A stretch of DNA of 64,000 bases from Anarhynchus alexandrinus. Lineage: Eukaryota > Chordata > Aves > Charadriiformes > Charadriidae. Made by a program: the position numbers and the translations under genes. Below, one piece after another: positions 23,525 through 37,129 of this stretch. The DNA is taken from positions 481,876 to 545,875 of the forward strand of contig VUYV01000189.1 of assembly GCA_008711295.1 (NCBI GenBank). Reading direction: 5' to 3'. Below the pieces are notes generated by a model, which had not been told where the DNA came from, searched no databases, and saw nothing but the letters and a program-made list of their open reading frames with translations. Position 1 is the stretch's first letter. The number at the start of each line of letters is the position of its first letter.

Positions 23525-24163
23525 GTAATGTTGTTGGAATCATGTGGAACTGCAGAAGTGAACATTAAGGCAGCACCATTTTATAATAAAACAGTATATT
23601 GAACAAGGCAAAACTACTTAAAGAACAGTAAAATAAGACAAATTGCTTAAATCAATGCTCTTTATTTAACCCTTTGTTGCAAAAAAGGTTAGGGCATTAC
23701 TCAAAACTGTTATTTTAATAAAAGGCAAAAATGAGTACTGCATTGGAGTACTCCAAACAACACTGAGAGGCCCTTTTGAGGGGCTGCCGCTTGCTTTCCT
23801 CAGTGCTCTGGAAAGGCTTTTCCCGCTCTGGAACCTGAGATTACTGAGTGGGGTATACCTGGAGAAGAACTTTCTCAGGCACAAATAAATATATGGAGCC
23901 TTTATAGTGGGACTCAAGGAACTAGTATTTTACTCATATTGTTTGTATATGGGTAACTGTGGGAAAACTGTTTCACATCGTGTCTGAAGGTTCTTTGGCT
24001 ATAAAATGAAGTATTTCTAAAACATTGAATACTGACAAAAATGGTATAACTGCTAAGGATGTTGTTCTCCTGTGCTGCATAATATTTAGCATGCTGATAT
24101 AATATCTCCTGCCTGTCTAAATGGTGTGTTTATGCTTCTAGGATTTATGATCCTTTTTGGTGG

Positions 24164-24279
24164 TGGTTTTTTTTTTTTTTTTTTCTTTTTTAAATGTTGT
24201 TTTTTTTTTTTTTTGTTTGGGGTTTCTTCTTTTTTTTGTGTGGGTTTTTGTTTTTTTTTTTTTTTTTTCTTTTTTTTGG
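24164..24279 (+). repeat. Interrupted poly-T tract
   Basis: Several T runs of 10-20 bases are broken by short G- or C-containing words (gttgttt, ggggtttc, gtgtgggt). It is low-complexity DNA, and the exact length is likely to be unreliable in assembly. Confidence 0.9.
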
Positions 24280-27200
24280 AAGCATAAGGGGTGAGGGGCT
24301 AAAACACAATGATGGATTCTCCATCACTTCAGAAAGGTTTTTCTTCTAGAGATTTGCTCTAGACTAGATTAGCTCCCACTTCATTAAGTTTGACACAGGA
24401 ATTAGTGGATAAAGCTTTTTTGATATAGGTCACAGAAAATTGTAATGGACCTGGGGCATCCTCTGCTTAAAAATCTGTGATTCAATCACTGCAAAATAGA
24501 CACTGATGAAAATGTGCAAGGCTTTTTCAGATCGTCTGAGAAATACTCTTAACAGCTGATGCTTTATTTCACTCTCAGGGAAGAATTGGCAAGTGCATGA
24601 GGATGGGGGGTGAGAGTGAGGTAAGGCTTTCTTATTTGAATTTTTAGCATTTAAAACTTTAGCGGAGTCTGAGGAGTTAATTTTAGGAGGTACTTCTCCA
24701 TATTAGGAAGGTATATGCCTCTGAGAAATCTCACTGAAAGTGAAATTACCTTGAGGTCACATCAGGGCACGGGCAGTAGCTACACACGTAAGTTCTAGAG
24801 GATCGGGTTGGCACTAAACAGCCGTTCCTACTAAACTTTGGGATTCCCTGCTGGCTTCCACGCGGACACGGCCCTTTTCCTGGCCATGCCTCGTAGCCCT
24901 GGGATGGGAGCCACGCGCTGCCCGAGAGCCGCGGCTGCCCACTGCTCTTCTACAAGAAGCTGCTGCCTTCTCTCCCTGAGAAGGGGGAGCCCCTCTTCAC
25001 TCTGAAAAAGTGTAGGTTTTCTTTCTTTTCTTCTTTGTAAAGGAGAAAATGAGATCAGTAACTATAGAAACAGGCAGGCTGGTCAGATTAAGAATGAAGA
25101 AGGAAGTAGAAGTAAAAAATAGTAATATGTACCAATAAATCAGATACTCTAATTATGGATAGCATATAATAGAAACTAACGTGGGAAGTTTAGTATTCTG
25201 AATGCTCAGCTGGCAAATATCCGTTCTGTGTGGGGCACTTCATCTCTGTGATCAATACTGTGAACAAACAATTGTTTGACAGCATTTTACCACTGTAATC
25301 ATCAACTGTTGGGTCGATAAAGAACATTGAACAGTTGCTAAAAAGAGAGCAGAGAGCAACACATCTGTGAACGTTAATACCCCCGAATTGCCTGTATACT
25401 TGCTTGAGTCAATAGTCTGCCGAGAGAGAGCACAAGGGAAATATCAGGGGATGGGAAAAAGTTTTCATTATGACTTATTTGAAACCCAGTAGATATGCTT
25501 CATGCAAGATCAGTAAGCACGGCACTGAATGCAGATAGCCCCACCTGAACTGTGGAAGTATTTCAGTTTTTCTGTTTGCACAGATGCGGTCGCTGCAAGC
25601 TCAGAGGAGGTTTTTCTGGCATTAGCATGAAGTTGCTTCAAGAGAAAACTGCCTTTTCTCAATACTGTGATGCTTTGGGAGGACTCTCTTCCTCTGATCT
25701 CCGCGTAGCTACATAGCAGAGAAATTTCTGATAAGTAGAATTTTTTTAAATGAAATTTGGCCCGAGTCCAGATGTTGAGCGCTGAGCCTAGCAGGGGCAT
25801 TTAAGAAAGCACCATTTCAGAGCTATTTTCTGCCCCCCCAAATTCAGAGTCAGGCATGGGAAAAGAGGCATTGGAAGATAATATGAAAATCATTCAACAA
25901 GATGCTCATTGTGACATTTGGTTTTCGTTATTGTTCCCTTTATATAAGTTGAGAACAGTAGAGATGTGTGATGGTAATGGGATAAGTTGGTGTGTTTTCC
26001 TGGAGGTGAATGGTTCATTGCTGCTCTTCAAAATCAAGAGCTGTGTCCATTTTATTCCCACGCAGAAGCTGGTGTAGAATATACCTGTAAACTGGTATTT
26101 TTTTGCTTTTCATGTAATGTATAATTTATATTTTTATATGAAACACAAGGTCCAGTGAATGAAGTATTTAACACTGATGTCTGACTATTTTCTTGTGGTA
26201 TGGAACGCATTTATTTTATGCTTTTATGAATGATTTGCTACTAATGATCTAAACACTGGAACGACAATCTGAGTCTAAATAGGCAGATGACCATTTCAAT
26301 AAGCTATATTCAAAAGACACCCTGAAGTGGGAGGAGGCAACTATTAACTTATACATCAGGCAGTTTAAAGCGTGTCACCAGATTAGAGATCAGCTATCAA
26401 TGGGAAGGTGGTTGTACCTCTCTGGAAAGGTCAGGTCTTCTGACCCGGTTTAGAGAGCCACAGGAAACAAAGGTTCCCAGATTCAGATCCCCTTTTTTAA
26501 ATGCGGTGCGAGGGCAGAGCTGCAGAACTGCCTGCAGTTTGGAAGAACCTTGAGGTTATGTATGGGAAGAAAAAGAGATCGAAGAGATTCAATTTTGGGA
26601 GAAGTTATGCATGGGGTGTTTTTTTTTAGTCACCTTTCTCACGTCTGGTTTGCCTATTTGTAAATAAACACACTTATTTTAGTCTGGCTTGAGTTAAAGT
26701 TGATTTCAAGGTAGCTGGCTGAGAAGAGAACTCCATCGTTGCGACTGCCGTGGTCCCTGCATTTGGCATGTGGGACTGTCAGTAGCTGCCTTCGCGGAGC
26801 TCTGCTGACTGCTCTGGGAACTGCTCTTGCAGGTGTACAGGTGGAGGTAATATTTTCCAGGGGTCAGTGCTGAGAAAGCTGCCGAGTACTGTGGCTGCTA
26901 GGAGCTGGGAAGGATGCCTTGCCATGGTCATCAAGTGGGAAGTTCTGACATCTTTGGGACTAGTTTAATTAAAAAGATGTAAAGGTCTCGTAAGAAGTGC
27001 AGATGTAGAAATTATCTGTATATACCTAAAAATAAACAAGCCCTCTCGTTTTCTTCCCGAAATAGTGATTTAAGCTAAAGTAAGCTCACGCTGAACTGAG
27101 AATAAAGGCAGAGCAATAGGTGTGCACATGTTTGGATGTATGGTAAATTTACTCATGCTCAACTGAGTTTTTTGCTTTGACTTTTAGAATATTATTTCAA

Positions 27201-28415
27201 GATGCTTTTGGTAGCCTGGGATGTTTTGCAGCTGTGATTTGATGTTAGTTTCTTGGCATATGTTCATCCCTTTGAAACCAGTTAAAAGACAACATAAATG
27301 GTGGGGTAGTCCTGAAACCATATTGTACTGATAAAACATCCCATAAAGCTACACGACGTTTTACCTTGGAAAGCAGAGAATTCAAGCAGAAGTGAAACAG
27401 GCTTACTTTGGATTCAGGGTAACATCGTTGTAGGCTGCCGTTACCCTTTTCAGCGTGCAAAGCCAGGAGACTTCAGGGTGCTGGATTAAAAGTTGGCTAC
27501 GAGGCCAAAAATTTGTAAGTGGAAAACGGGACTAACATTAGATCCGGCAGCTAAACTAAGTCGTTTAGGTTCTAGGTTATCAGCTCCAGTGCTTTTATTA
27601 AGATTGAGAATGTGGGAGCGCTTCATGACTCTGTTCAGTGGAGACTAGAAAAAGCCTAAAATCATTAGAGTTGCCGTAAATAACAGAATAGGACTCTCTG
27701 TGGTCGACTGTTTGTATAGATAGTTGACATAGCTCTTTGAATCCAGCATCGAGACTGCTGAAGTGACTGTCGGGTTCGTTAGCAGCATGTGGCTGTTATG
27801 GACTACAGCGGGAACTTGGGTGTGAGTAACAGCAAACACAAACCGATCTTTACTCCCAGGTGAGAGATCCTCTGGAACGGTGTCTTCTCAGTATTTCCAC
27901 CGCAGAGATGGGCTGGTGGAGGTTGCTGCTCCTTCACGGTGCAGGAGGCAGCACTGTTTCATGCTTCTCTCGAAGCGAAATCGTGTGACGGAGACTTCTG
28001 GGTGGCGCAGATTGCGTTCCACACCTCTCTGGGGACCTCAGCGGCAGTGCCTTTGTCCCAGAGTTGAGCTTCTAGTGGACCTTGAAGGTCCATCAGCTCG
28101 GGAAGGATCCTACTCAACTGCATTAACACAGACATCGTTCAGCAGCTGTAAGGAAACTAAGGAACTGCCAACCCTACGGTCTGCAATGGATGCAGTTGCT
28201 GTTACTTAGTCGCCTGGGTTGCACAAGTCCTTTCTGGTTGCTATAACTCAAAGATAAATGTCTGTTTTGTTGTTGTTTTTTTTTTTTCCCCTTATATATG
28301 GAGGGGCAAAAAAGGGGAGGTGCAAGGGAGAAATATTTAAAACCTGGCAGAACATTTCAGGTGGATGTTTTCCAAACGAAACTTTTTCATTCAAGGTGGC
28401 AAAGTTTGTTGTAGG

Positions 28416-28490
28416 TAGAGAGAAATACAGAAGGTAGAGTAGAGCAGTAGAAATACAGTAGGTAGAGAGAATACAGAAAAATTCTGTATT
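28416..28490 (+). repeat. Imperfect local tandem duplication
   Basis: The words 'ggtagagagaaatacag' and 'gtagaaatacagtaggtagagagaatacag' repeat about three times with small changes, and the segment ends in the self-complementary 'acagaaaaattctgtatt'. It is a small degenerate tandem repeat. Confidence 0.6.
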
Positions 28491-30569
28491 TATTGGACCA
28501 GAATTGATTCCCCCTCTCAATATTTTTCGCTTTGATCCTTTAACTAGCAAAACTTCTGTATGAAATTAAACGGGGCCCGACTACTGTCTCCGAATTTAAT
28601 TCTAACACACACAGGCAAATTTGATGGATGTGGCCAGATTCGTGTGGTTATTGAGGCAGGCTTGACTGTAAATTCCTAGTGGCTAAAGAATAAAAGCATC
28701 TGACAGAGCACACATCTGACATCTGGTACATTGTTAAAGCTACAAAATTGTTTCTGTGGATCCAGCTCAGTAATGAATATAGTTTAATGAGCCATAGAAT
28801 ACTGCGTTGTATAATATTAAAATGCATCTGTTTACATTTTATTTTACTAGGTTACATAATAATATTTCAATTTTTCCTGTTGAAGTACATAATGATTTGC
28901 AGGTTTTCAGAAAAGTAAACAAATAATTTCTGAAGAAAAGGCAAGAAATTCCTTATAATAGTAAAACCCGTATGAAGTGTAAACAATGGAAGAATTGCCC
29001 TCAGCCAGAATTCTTCCTTGACTTCTACCAAAACAGTAACCACACAACTTCTTTTGTGTGTGAAAAGTAAGAGAATGCAAGTCCAAGGCACGAGTTTTTC
29101 TAAGCCTTTTGTGTTATGTGGATAAAGTGATTTTAAACATACAGTATGGAAATTACTGCAGGTTTTTTTTATTTAAAAAAATAGGATCTTGCCACACTAT
29201 TTCATTGATGTAGTATTATTGCATAGCTTGTTCCTATGGAAGCAAGAAAATGCTAAATTTTTTGAAACGTGCTCGATACCCACCAGTGTCCCATCAGTGT
29301 AACCACCAAGAAGCATGTGATGAAAAACTCTAGAAATATTCTTTATAAAAGATGGTGTAAATTTCCTACTTTGATGCGTATATTTTTGTTGATTTGTTGA
29401 TAAAACACTACCATCAGAGCTCTAAGTTTTGATGTCTTCGCTTGATCTCGTTGAATAGCAACGAACAAATAAAAACCCTGAAGAAAGTGATTTGACTTGT
29501 TATACGCCTGTACATGGAAATGTTCTTTCAATGTTGTGCATATACATGCTTGACATACAGTCTTGTCCCCAAATAACGCCTAGGAAACACCACGAATCAG
29601 TCTGATAGTGGCAGTTGCAGTCAAATGTACAAACGTTACTCAACAGAATTTCTAACTTTTTCAGTACCTTGAATTGTTTCAAGTTTCTACCGGGCAATCG
29701 ACATACTGTGTAGGTGCATTTTTCATGAGTACTATGACTCTACTGATCCCAAGCTGATATGCAAATAATCTCTGAGACAGCTTTTATTATAATTTCAATT
29801 TCTACATCAATTTTAGAAAGAGATTTTCTGCTTCTGTTGTCACATGTCCCCTGGGAACACTCTTGCCTCTAGATAATATTTTAAGTTAGAATTTACTGTT
29901 TGCTGGCTGAAATTTTTCACCTGTAAGATCTTTAATGTGATTGTATTATTTTTCATGAGAACATAAAATCTTTACAGGCTGAGATCAGAGTACTGTGTGG
30001 CTTAAAGCGTATATATCGGGGAAGGTACAGGAACAGAACAGATCTTTAGTGATACTTTACTGTAATAGTCTTTCAGTAAACAATTTACTGCTGAGAGATT
30101 TCCTGAGCCAAAGGTGATCTCTTTTAAGTTTAGTAATGCCTTGCAATTTTTTTTCACCCATGAATGTGTCAGTCTCCTCTTTTACCGTGCCTGGCACTGC
30201 AGAGCAAGAGTTCCACAGCTTCTCTGCGGGCTCTGGGAAGAGCCCTTTTCTTCAGTTCATTCTGAAACGTCACCTTGCGGGCGCACGGGGATCTTCCAGC
30301 CCGGCGCCCCGTGATGCGTAATTCCGGCACCGCGTGACATGTTTGCACCGCAGCACCCGTCGCTGATTTCTTTTAAGTGAATTTGCGTAACTGCTTTTCT
30401 TAATCAAAGTTTCGAAATTCTACTTTACGGCGCTTTCAATTCAATATTTACAAGCGAGATTTGTGACCCTGGAATTAATAGCCTCGTCTAAACCGTTTTG
30501 GCTTTTCACTGCCTTGGTGTTCAATTACACTGCGATCCGATCCATTTGCTCTGAAACTGCCAGCTGCTG

Positions 30570-30665
30570 GGGAGCCCTGGTGCTGCCGGGATTCCCCGCG
30601 GAGGGACGGCCGGCTCTCACTCCGCTCCGCTCGCAGCCGAAGCGTCTGGGGCGTTAAGCAGTAAG
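30570..30665 (+). other. Small CpG-rich block followed by a good splice donor
   Basis: The block from 'gctgccgggattccccgcgg' to 'ctggggcgttaagcagtaag' has many CpGs in a CpG-poor neighbourhood. It is followed at once by CA|GTAAGTAC, a near-consensus donor on the plus strand. This could be the first exon of a transcript, coding or not, but I see no core promoter and no downstream exon. Confidence 0.25.
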
Positions 30666-33142
30666 TACAGCACCCCGTTCCTCCCGTTCCCCATTGTGAA
30701 ACAAACAGAGAACACTCCCCAGAGAATGGTTCTTTTTCCCTCTACCAAATCAAAGTAACACCGAGAACACGCTCCTTGCTGAAAATCACAAATACTCAGT
30801 AAACATAAAACATTAACATAAGCAATACTGTACCGCAGACGCACGTGGCCATTATGACCGTGTTGTTTTTTTAAGGCAGTGGTGTCAACGTCATGGTGCA
30901 GGTCTCTGTGTTTCCATGAAGCGGGCTGTGCAGGGAAACCAGTCCAACCTGCCCATTTGTACTGGTGAGGCTCAGGAAGTACATCGGGGCGCTGTTAGGA
31001 TTGTTCCCTGCGGATATCGGTAGCTCCACTTTGGGAATCCCACTGCGTGAAATTATTGCGTAAATTATCTGAACTCATGAGAGTTGAGAAAGTGTGAGTT
31101 TCTTTCAAGAGAAACTGTGGTAAGGCATGACTTGTACGCACCTATGTTTGTATTTATATGTATGTATTTATGTCTATATTTTAACTCCGAGTCATATGGT
31201 TGTAAAAGATTCAGTTCTGTGGTGTGATTTGAGGTTCCCCCAAATTAGAAAAGTATTTTCTCTCATCCTGTTGTCACTGTAGTATTATAATCATATATCA
31301 ATATGATATGCTCGTCTATCTTTGATACTCAGCCTACCCACTCTATAACTTTAATCCATTTTTGCCGTTCGGTACGGTAATACAATCGATCCCTGAATGT
31401 TGACTTCAGGCAATGTGTGCTTTTATGGGCATCTCGTACTTCCTTCTTCCCGATCATACGTGTCTATCTCTGAGGTCAGAATATTGACGGTACGGCACAA
31501 AACGGTGAAATCTGCGTTATTTCCTGGTCTTGTTCCTGCATCCTTTGCCTCCATTTCCTCTATTATTTTGGTATGAACTTTGGGCCAGATGATCTTTAGT
31601 CAAGCACTGATGACAGCGTCGGAATGAGCTGAGTTTTTGGGAGGAGGCCAGGTGCCAACTTCCATTCATAACTTACTTCCATCCCAAACAGCTGTAGATA
31701 TGGCAGAGAGGGGGATAAAGTTCAGTTGTTTTGTACCTCAATAAGTACTGAGTGAAAGAAGAACAAAACCCTTTTGTTTTATGCCGGTGGTGAAGAAGTG
31801 GCCAATATGTGACTGGGATTCGTAGGAAATAGCTCACAAAATCCTACTTATTTCTACCCCAGGCTGGTTACACGAGAGTAGATGTTAAAACTGTAATAAT
31901 GTTGTTACAGAAAGTAAAGCTACATCAGGTAACTTTTAAAAGGTTCTCAAGTTTTATTACCGATGACATTTTTCCTTTTTTTTCTTCTGCAAAATGTATA
32001 CCACGAGAATCGTAGTGCTGCAGGAACCTATTTTGCAGGAAAAAGTATATGAAAAATAGGACTAAAAAAATTCCAAACGACATAGTAAAAACCCAAACTT
32101 CTGAAAAATCATTTTCCTATAAAATATGTAATATGTGTAGAACTCTTGGTGCTGTGGTTATATAAATGTTATACAGGCACTTAGGAATAATGCTGTCATT
32201 CTAACCCATACCTATAAAGGCTTTATATTGTGTGTCACCATAGTGTATTTTACGCGTGCTCTGTGCACATATATATTTTATTAATAGTTGTGATCAGGTA
32301 CAGGTTATGCGAACCTCTCTTTCGCATCATGTGGTGAAATCACTGTTTCTCTTGAGACACGTTCTCTCCTTGCCTTGCTCATAGACAGTCCTTGCACGCC
32401 ACCCCTTTGGCCAGGTTAGATGGGAAGAAACGAGGCAGGGAGTTTTGGTTTCCAAGTGTAAAAACGTGACTGAATGCTGACTGCCTCTGTGGATTGATAG
32501 GGATATGCTTTTCTGCAGTTTAGTTGTTCTCTGAAACACTAGTGCATTTCAGGGGATTTTTAGGGGGCTGAAATTTTGTCATTTGTTTGGGAATTCTGTG
32601 CTCTAAAGGGTAAAGAAGAGAAGTGAAGTTTGGTCGAGATATTGGGAAAGTGGTTAAGTATATTACATACCAAAAGTAAAACCAAAATGATTTCTGCACT
32701 CTTTTAAATGATGGTACATATTTAGAGCAGCAGAACGTGCACTGCCTTTCCAATGTGTGCCATGCACTGTGAAAGGGTCTACAGTTTACAACAGGAATGT
32801 TCCCTGTTGATACCAGTAAGTGATACTGGGAAACATGGAAAGTGAGAGAAGAAAAAGATGTCAGGAGAGATGGGGAAAAAAGAACAATAAAATCAGTTTC
32901 TGTTCTTTTTTTTGAACATAAAGTTTGGACTAACTGCATTTACTGAGTCTTCTCCCAAAGGACTTCCTTCTGTAAACTTCAGAGCTGACTGTGTTCAGAG
33001 CAATCCATGGTCAGACACTGTCAAAGTATTTCTGTAGTATTCCGTTGTATGAGAGGCACGGTAGGGTGTTATTTTCCTGCTTTTTATTGTTCCTCTACAG
33101 TACTGTGCCTCATCTTCTCTGCTGGGAATTCTCCCAATACAC

Positions 33143-33491
33143 ATAGAATCATAGAATCATAGACTGGTTTAGGTTGGAGAGGACCTTGAAGATCATCGAG
33201 TTCCAACCCCCCTGCCATAGGCAGGGACACCTCCCACCAGACCAGGCTGCCCAAGGCCACCTCCAGCCTGGCCTTGAACACCTCCAGGGATGGGGCCTCA
33301 ACAACCTCTCTGGGCAACCTGGGACAGTGCCTCACCACCCTCACAGGGAAAAACTTCTTCCTAATGTTCAATCTAAACCTGCCCTCTTCCAGTTTGAAGC
33401 CATTCCCCCTCGTCCTATCACTCCATGCCCCAGTAAAAAGTCCTTCCCCAGCTCTCCTGTAGCCCCTTTAGGGACTGAAAGGCCGCAATAA
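33143..33491 (-). mobile_element. CR1 LINE fragment with two terminal repeats
   Basis: Starts with 'catagaatcatagaatcata' (the reversed octamer repeats) and extends through 'cctgccataggcagggacac' and 'ctgccctcttccagtttgaa' to 'ggccgcaataa'. It is 5'-truncated and belongs to the most frequent subfamily in this window. Confidence 0.95.
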
Positions 33492-34179
33492 AAAAATCAT
33501 ACCAGAGTAAAGACCACTTGGAAACGGTGTGTATTTACCACCCTCCTCACAGTGTGGTCACGTCATGTGAAGGGAAAAAGTATGTCGGTGCAGTCCTGAC
33601 TTTTTTGCTGGCATATGTTTGGGAATTACTACAATGGGAATAATTGCAGACCACCTCATTTCTTAAACCCTGCTGTGTGTTTGTGGTGGGATTTTTTTTT
33701 TTTGCTTTTGCTTCCCCCCAAGAAATAGAAGGGCTGAAGAATGGTCATTGACACAGAGTGATCCAGCAAGAGAAAGGAGAGGGAGTAATTGCATGTATAA
33801 ACTCCAAATGCCCGGCAGAACCCAGAAGAGTCAATGGGAACAGGCTGCAGGTAGGTACAAAGGTAGAGGGAAATGCAGTGAATTGCCCTTCAGAAAGTGT
33901 GTGAGGGAAGAAGAATCCAATCTCAACCCCTCTACAACAAATTTCAAACGCTGGCTGTGTTGTCATGGCCGTCACCCATCCTCGCTCGGTCTTTACCTTT
34001 CAGCAGTTGATGAACGGTTTGAATTGACTCCTCTCTGTGTTAGTCACCGCGTCGCCGCAGAGGAAACACGGCCCTGCTGAAGTGAGCTGTGTAGATCAAA
34101 GTGACTGTGGCGTTTCATAACCATCGCGGCACTCTTAAAAAGTTAAACCTGAGAATGTGCACAGTATCAGTTTCTGATT

Positions 34180-34340
34180 CATATTAAAGCCACTGGGCTA
34201 ATTAGAGCGGTGCATATGCAAATGCAATTAGTGAGGACATGCATGCAAATAATTTAAAATTCATCTTGATAAATATTTCACTAATTCCATAACAAGGATG
34301 ACATTTGATCAGGAAGCAATTGCTTAGAGCTGCTTTTAAT
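34180..34340. promoter_or_regulatory. Possible conserved regulatory element (octamer/homeodomain words)
   Basis: A dense run of 'ctaattag', 'tgcatatgcaaatgcaatta', 'catgcatgcaaat' and 'cactaattcc' sits within 160 bases. ATGCAAAT is the POU octamer, and TAATTA-type words bind homeodomain proteins. There is no repeat signature or open frame. This is the most enhancer-like block I see, but it is an inference from words only. Confidence 0.33.
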
Positions 34341-35070
34341 CAAAATGTCACAAACATTTGAAGAAGAACGTCTCGGTTGTGTGTAAGTTCTGCTCTGAAG
34401 GAAAAGAGGATGAGTGCTAAGTTTGGGCCTTCTTTTAAAATAAGACTGCTTAGAAATTAGTTTTAAATGTGCACAGTTTGATGCTGGTTTTGAAGAGTTC
34501 CACTGCTACCCAGTTGTCAGGACTTTTAGAAGACAGACTGCGCGGTCTCTGCGTGACCGGGCAGTGAGCAGAGCGCTGGGTGTGATACAACGATCGTAAC
34601 ATCAACAGGCGTCTAATTATGACAGCCCGAAGCTCTTTATAATTATAATGCTTAATTAGGTGAGACACAAACAAGGAGAGAGTTCATTTGGTCAATGTTC
34701 TCTACCATACTGTGTTCTGATGGGAATTAAAATCTCTATACTGATAAAGTAATCAAACCAAAGTTTTAAATTGTTCATATTCTTTGGCAAAATTAACCTT
34801 TGTAATTGTGATATTTCATCAAAAGTTTTGACGAAATGTTGCCCTTTCAAAAGTGAAAATCTGCCTGTAAAGAGCAACTCTTCCTGAGAATAGTCAGGTG
34901 CACTCCTTCCCAAGAGAGATTTTTTCTCTTTGAAAACTGAAATCTGTTGCTATGGAAGAGCTGCCTGGTTATCTGCTTAGCTGTAGGTGGTACCTTGTAA
35001 CTGTGATCTCGGTCAGGCAAGGTGTGTCACGGCACCGCGGTCTTCCCTGACAGTGAAAGCAGGCAGGTGG

Positions 35071-35329
35071 CATAGAATCGTGGAATGGTTTAGGTTGGAA
35101 GGGACCTTGAAGACCATCGAGTTCCAACCCCCCTGCCATAGGCAGGGACACCTCCCACCAGACCAGGCTGCCCAAGGCCACCTCCAGCCTGGCCTTGAAC
35201 ACCTCCAGGGATGGGGCCTCAACAACCTCTCTGGGCAACCTGTGACAGTGCCTCACCACCCTCACAGGGAAAAACTTCTTCCTAATGTTCCATCTAAACC
35301 TGCCCTCTTCCAGTTTCAAGCCGTTCCCT
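35071..35329 (-). mobile_element. CR1 LINE fragment
   Basis: Reversed copy. It starts 'catagaatcgtggaatggtt', continues through 'gttccaacccccctgccata' and ends at 'cagtttcaagccgttccc'. It is shorter than the 33-kb copy but of the same subfamily. Confidence 0.95.
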
Positions 35330-37129
35330 GCAGGTATCCATCCCTGCCAAAATCATCCAGGGATGTGCTGGACCAGTCTTAGCCTGGGGGTGTCCGCGGA
35401 GCTGGGAGCGCTCTGCAGGGAGCTCTGCTGTTGCTTTGCAGTAGAACCACGGAGATCTCCGTGATGACAAACCTCAAGATGCCGATACGTATCCCCAAAG
35501 CCGCAGCTTTGCTCTCTAAATCATTGTTTGCTGAGCTGTTGTTTGGAGCCTTCTTACCGTAAAAGTGTATGTCCCACATCAAACTGGTGTCCTCTCTTGG
35601 CGCCTCATCCCCCACAGCAGCAAATCCAGAGAATAAGGAAGGAGAATTAGAAGGAGAAAAACTCCAGTAATATTTCCCCCAGAAGACACCTGCAGCCTCA
35701 GGCAATTTTGTTCCTTGAAGGGCATTTTGAGCCAGTTGTGTCTTCTGTGTAATTGCTCTTGAGGTATTTTTCCACCTTTTACCTCTTTTCCTCTCTGAAC
35801 CGCATCCTCTGTTCTGTCCCAGTGGCGCCCCGACAGCGCGGTTCTCTACGTTCTCTGCAGTGAAAGCAACTCTCTTACCGTGAGGTGCTCTCAGATGCTC
35901 TCCCAAACAGAAGGCGATTCCATTGACACGACACGCGCTCTCTACGCTAATTTTATACGCACTGCATATTGCGCACACACTACATCTTTCACTGTGGTGA
36001 CAAAAGTCGAGAGTTAAAATAAGATGTTAACATATATGTTTTGGGCACAGAGGAAGGTAAGACTTCTACTGCATGATGGTAGGTGCTGGTTTATTGTTTT
36101 TTTTTTGTTTTGTTTTAAAGTGGGACATCACTTCTTGCTACTGAGACACAAAGGTGCCATTATTTGATTGAAATGCAGTGTGTCTTTCATAATTTTTCTG
36201 CAAACTTTTGTCAAGTGGCTTTATTTAAAAAAGGGGAACATGTGAAAATTCCACAAAACCTGTAAAGGAAATTGTCACTTAAACGTATCTGAGTCTAAAA
36301 AATGAATGCCAGTGCACTCAAACCCAAGGGAATATTCTGCTGAGGCTGACACTTCTTCAGCTGTAGAGGAAAAAAAAAAGATAATTCCCTTAGTTTTGTG
36401 CCGTAATGGTCACTGCTCAGTGGTATCTGTACTGGAAGCACAACAGTGGGTGGTATGGAAAGCAGAAGTTGTAAAAGTGCTGCAAAAAATACTGCAAAAT
36501 GGTGGTATTTTCTCATTCTGGGCTTCAGTCTCTTTTTGTCACTCAGACTAAAGTAACAAAATATTTTACTAAACTAAGAATTAATTTGATCGTTTATCTT
36601 AAGTCTCGGAGAGTAGTTCATTATTATTTGTAATTTTGCGGCCATTACAACTGTGGAGTAAGTTAATAAAAATGACTTACAGTGCTGAGTATTAATTTTT
36701 GCCTAACAAGTTGTACTGCTCGCTGCTGTGCTTCAGGGATTGTTTCTTCTTTAATGCAATTAGCATTTTTATGCTGAAAGAGGCACGTTCTTACTCAAGC
36801 CATAAATTATTAAGCAATGCTAAATAAAAAATCTGAAGGATGCATGTATGCATTTCTGTGTGTTTCTTCAGGCAATTAATTTTTAATTTAACAATGTCAT
36901 ATATTGGCAGTAACTTTTAGCACAGTAAGGCTGTTTTATCCATTTTATTGTCATTTAGTAAATCAACTGTAGGTTACGCACACAAGCAAGTGCTTTTCGA
37001 GCCAGGGTGTTGAATTGAATTATTTTATATTTCTGTCCGCTTTCCAGAAAATAAGCATAAAATGGAGTGATAAACCTGACTCGGAATAAATCATGTTGAA
37101 ACGAGGAAGCAGAATGCATTGAAAGACTA
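35330..37129. other. Non-coding; one long minus-strand open frame of doubtful meaning
   Basis: The minus strand is open for 199 codons at 35379-35978. Donor-like GTAAGA words lie inside it at about 35558 and 35877, but I could not build a phase-consistent model and see no family. 36560-37000 is AT-rich with 'gcaattagcattttta' type words and might hold a regulatory element. Confidence 0.3.

Larger units (their letters stand above)
23525..33142. other. Long non-coding stretch, no gene recognised
   Basis: Nearly 10 kb without a CR1 copy or a supported gene. It holds the poly-T tract at 24164-24279, a local duplication at 28416-28490 and a CpG-rich block at 30570-30665. All open frames are short and lack codon bias. 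The block around 27880-28209 is somewhat GC-richer, with a 109-codon plus-strand frame that I could not relate to anything. Confidence 0.5.

Noticed and set aside
33748..34080. 110-codon plus-strand frame with a CAG|GTAGGT donor-like site
   Set aside because: There is no acceptor, start context or codon bias, and no second exon to join.
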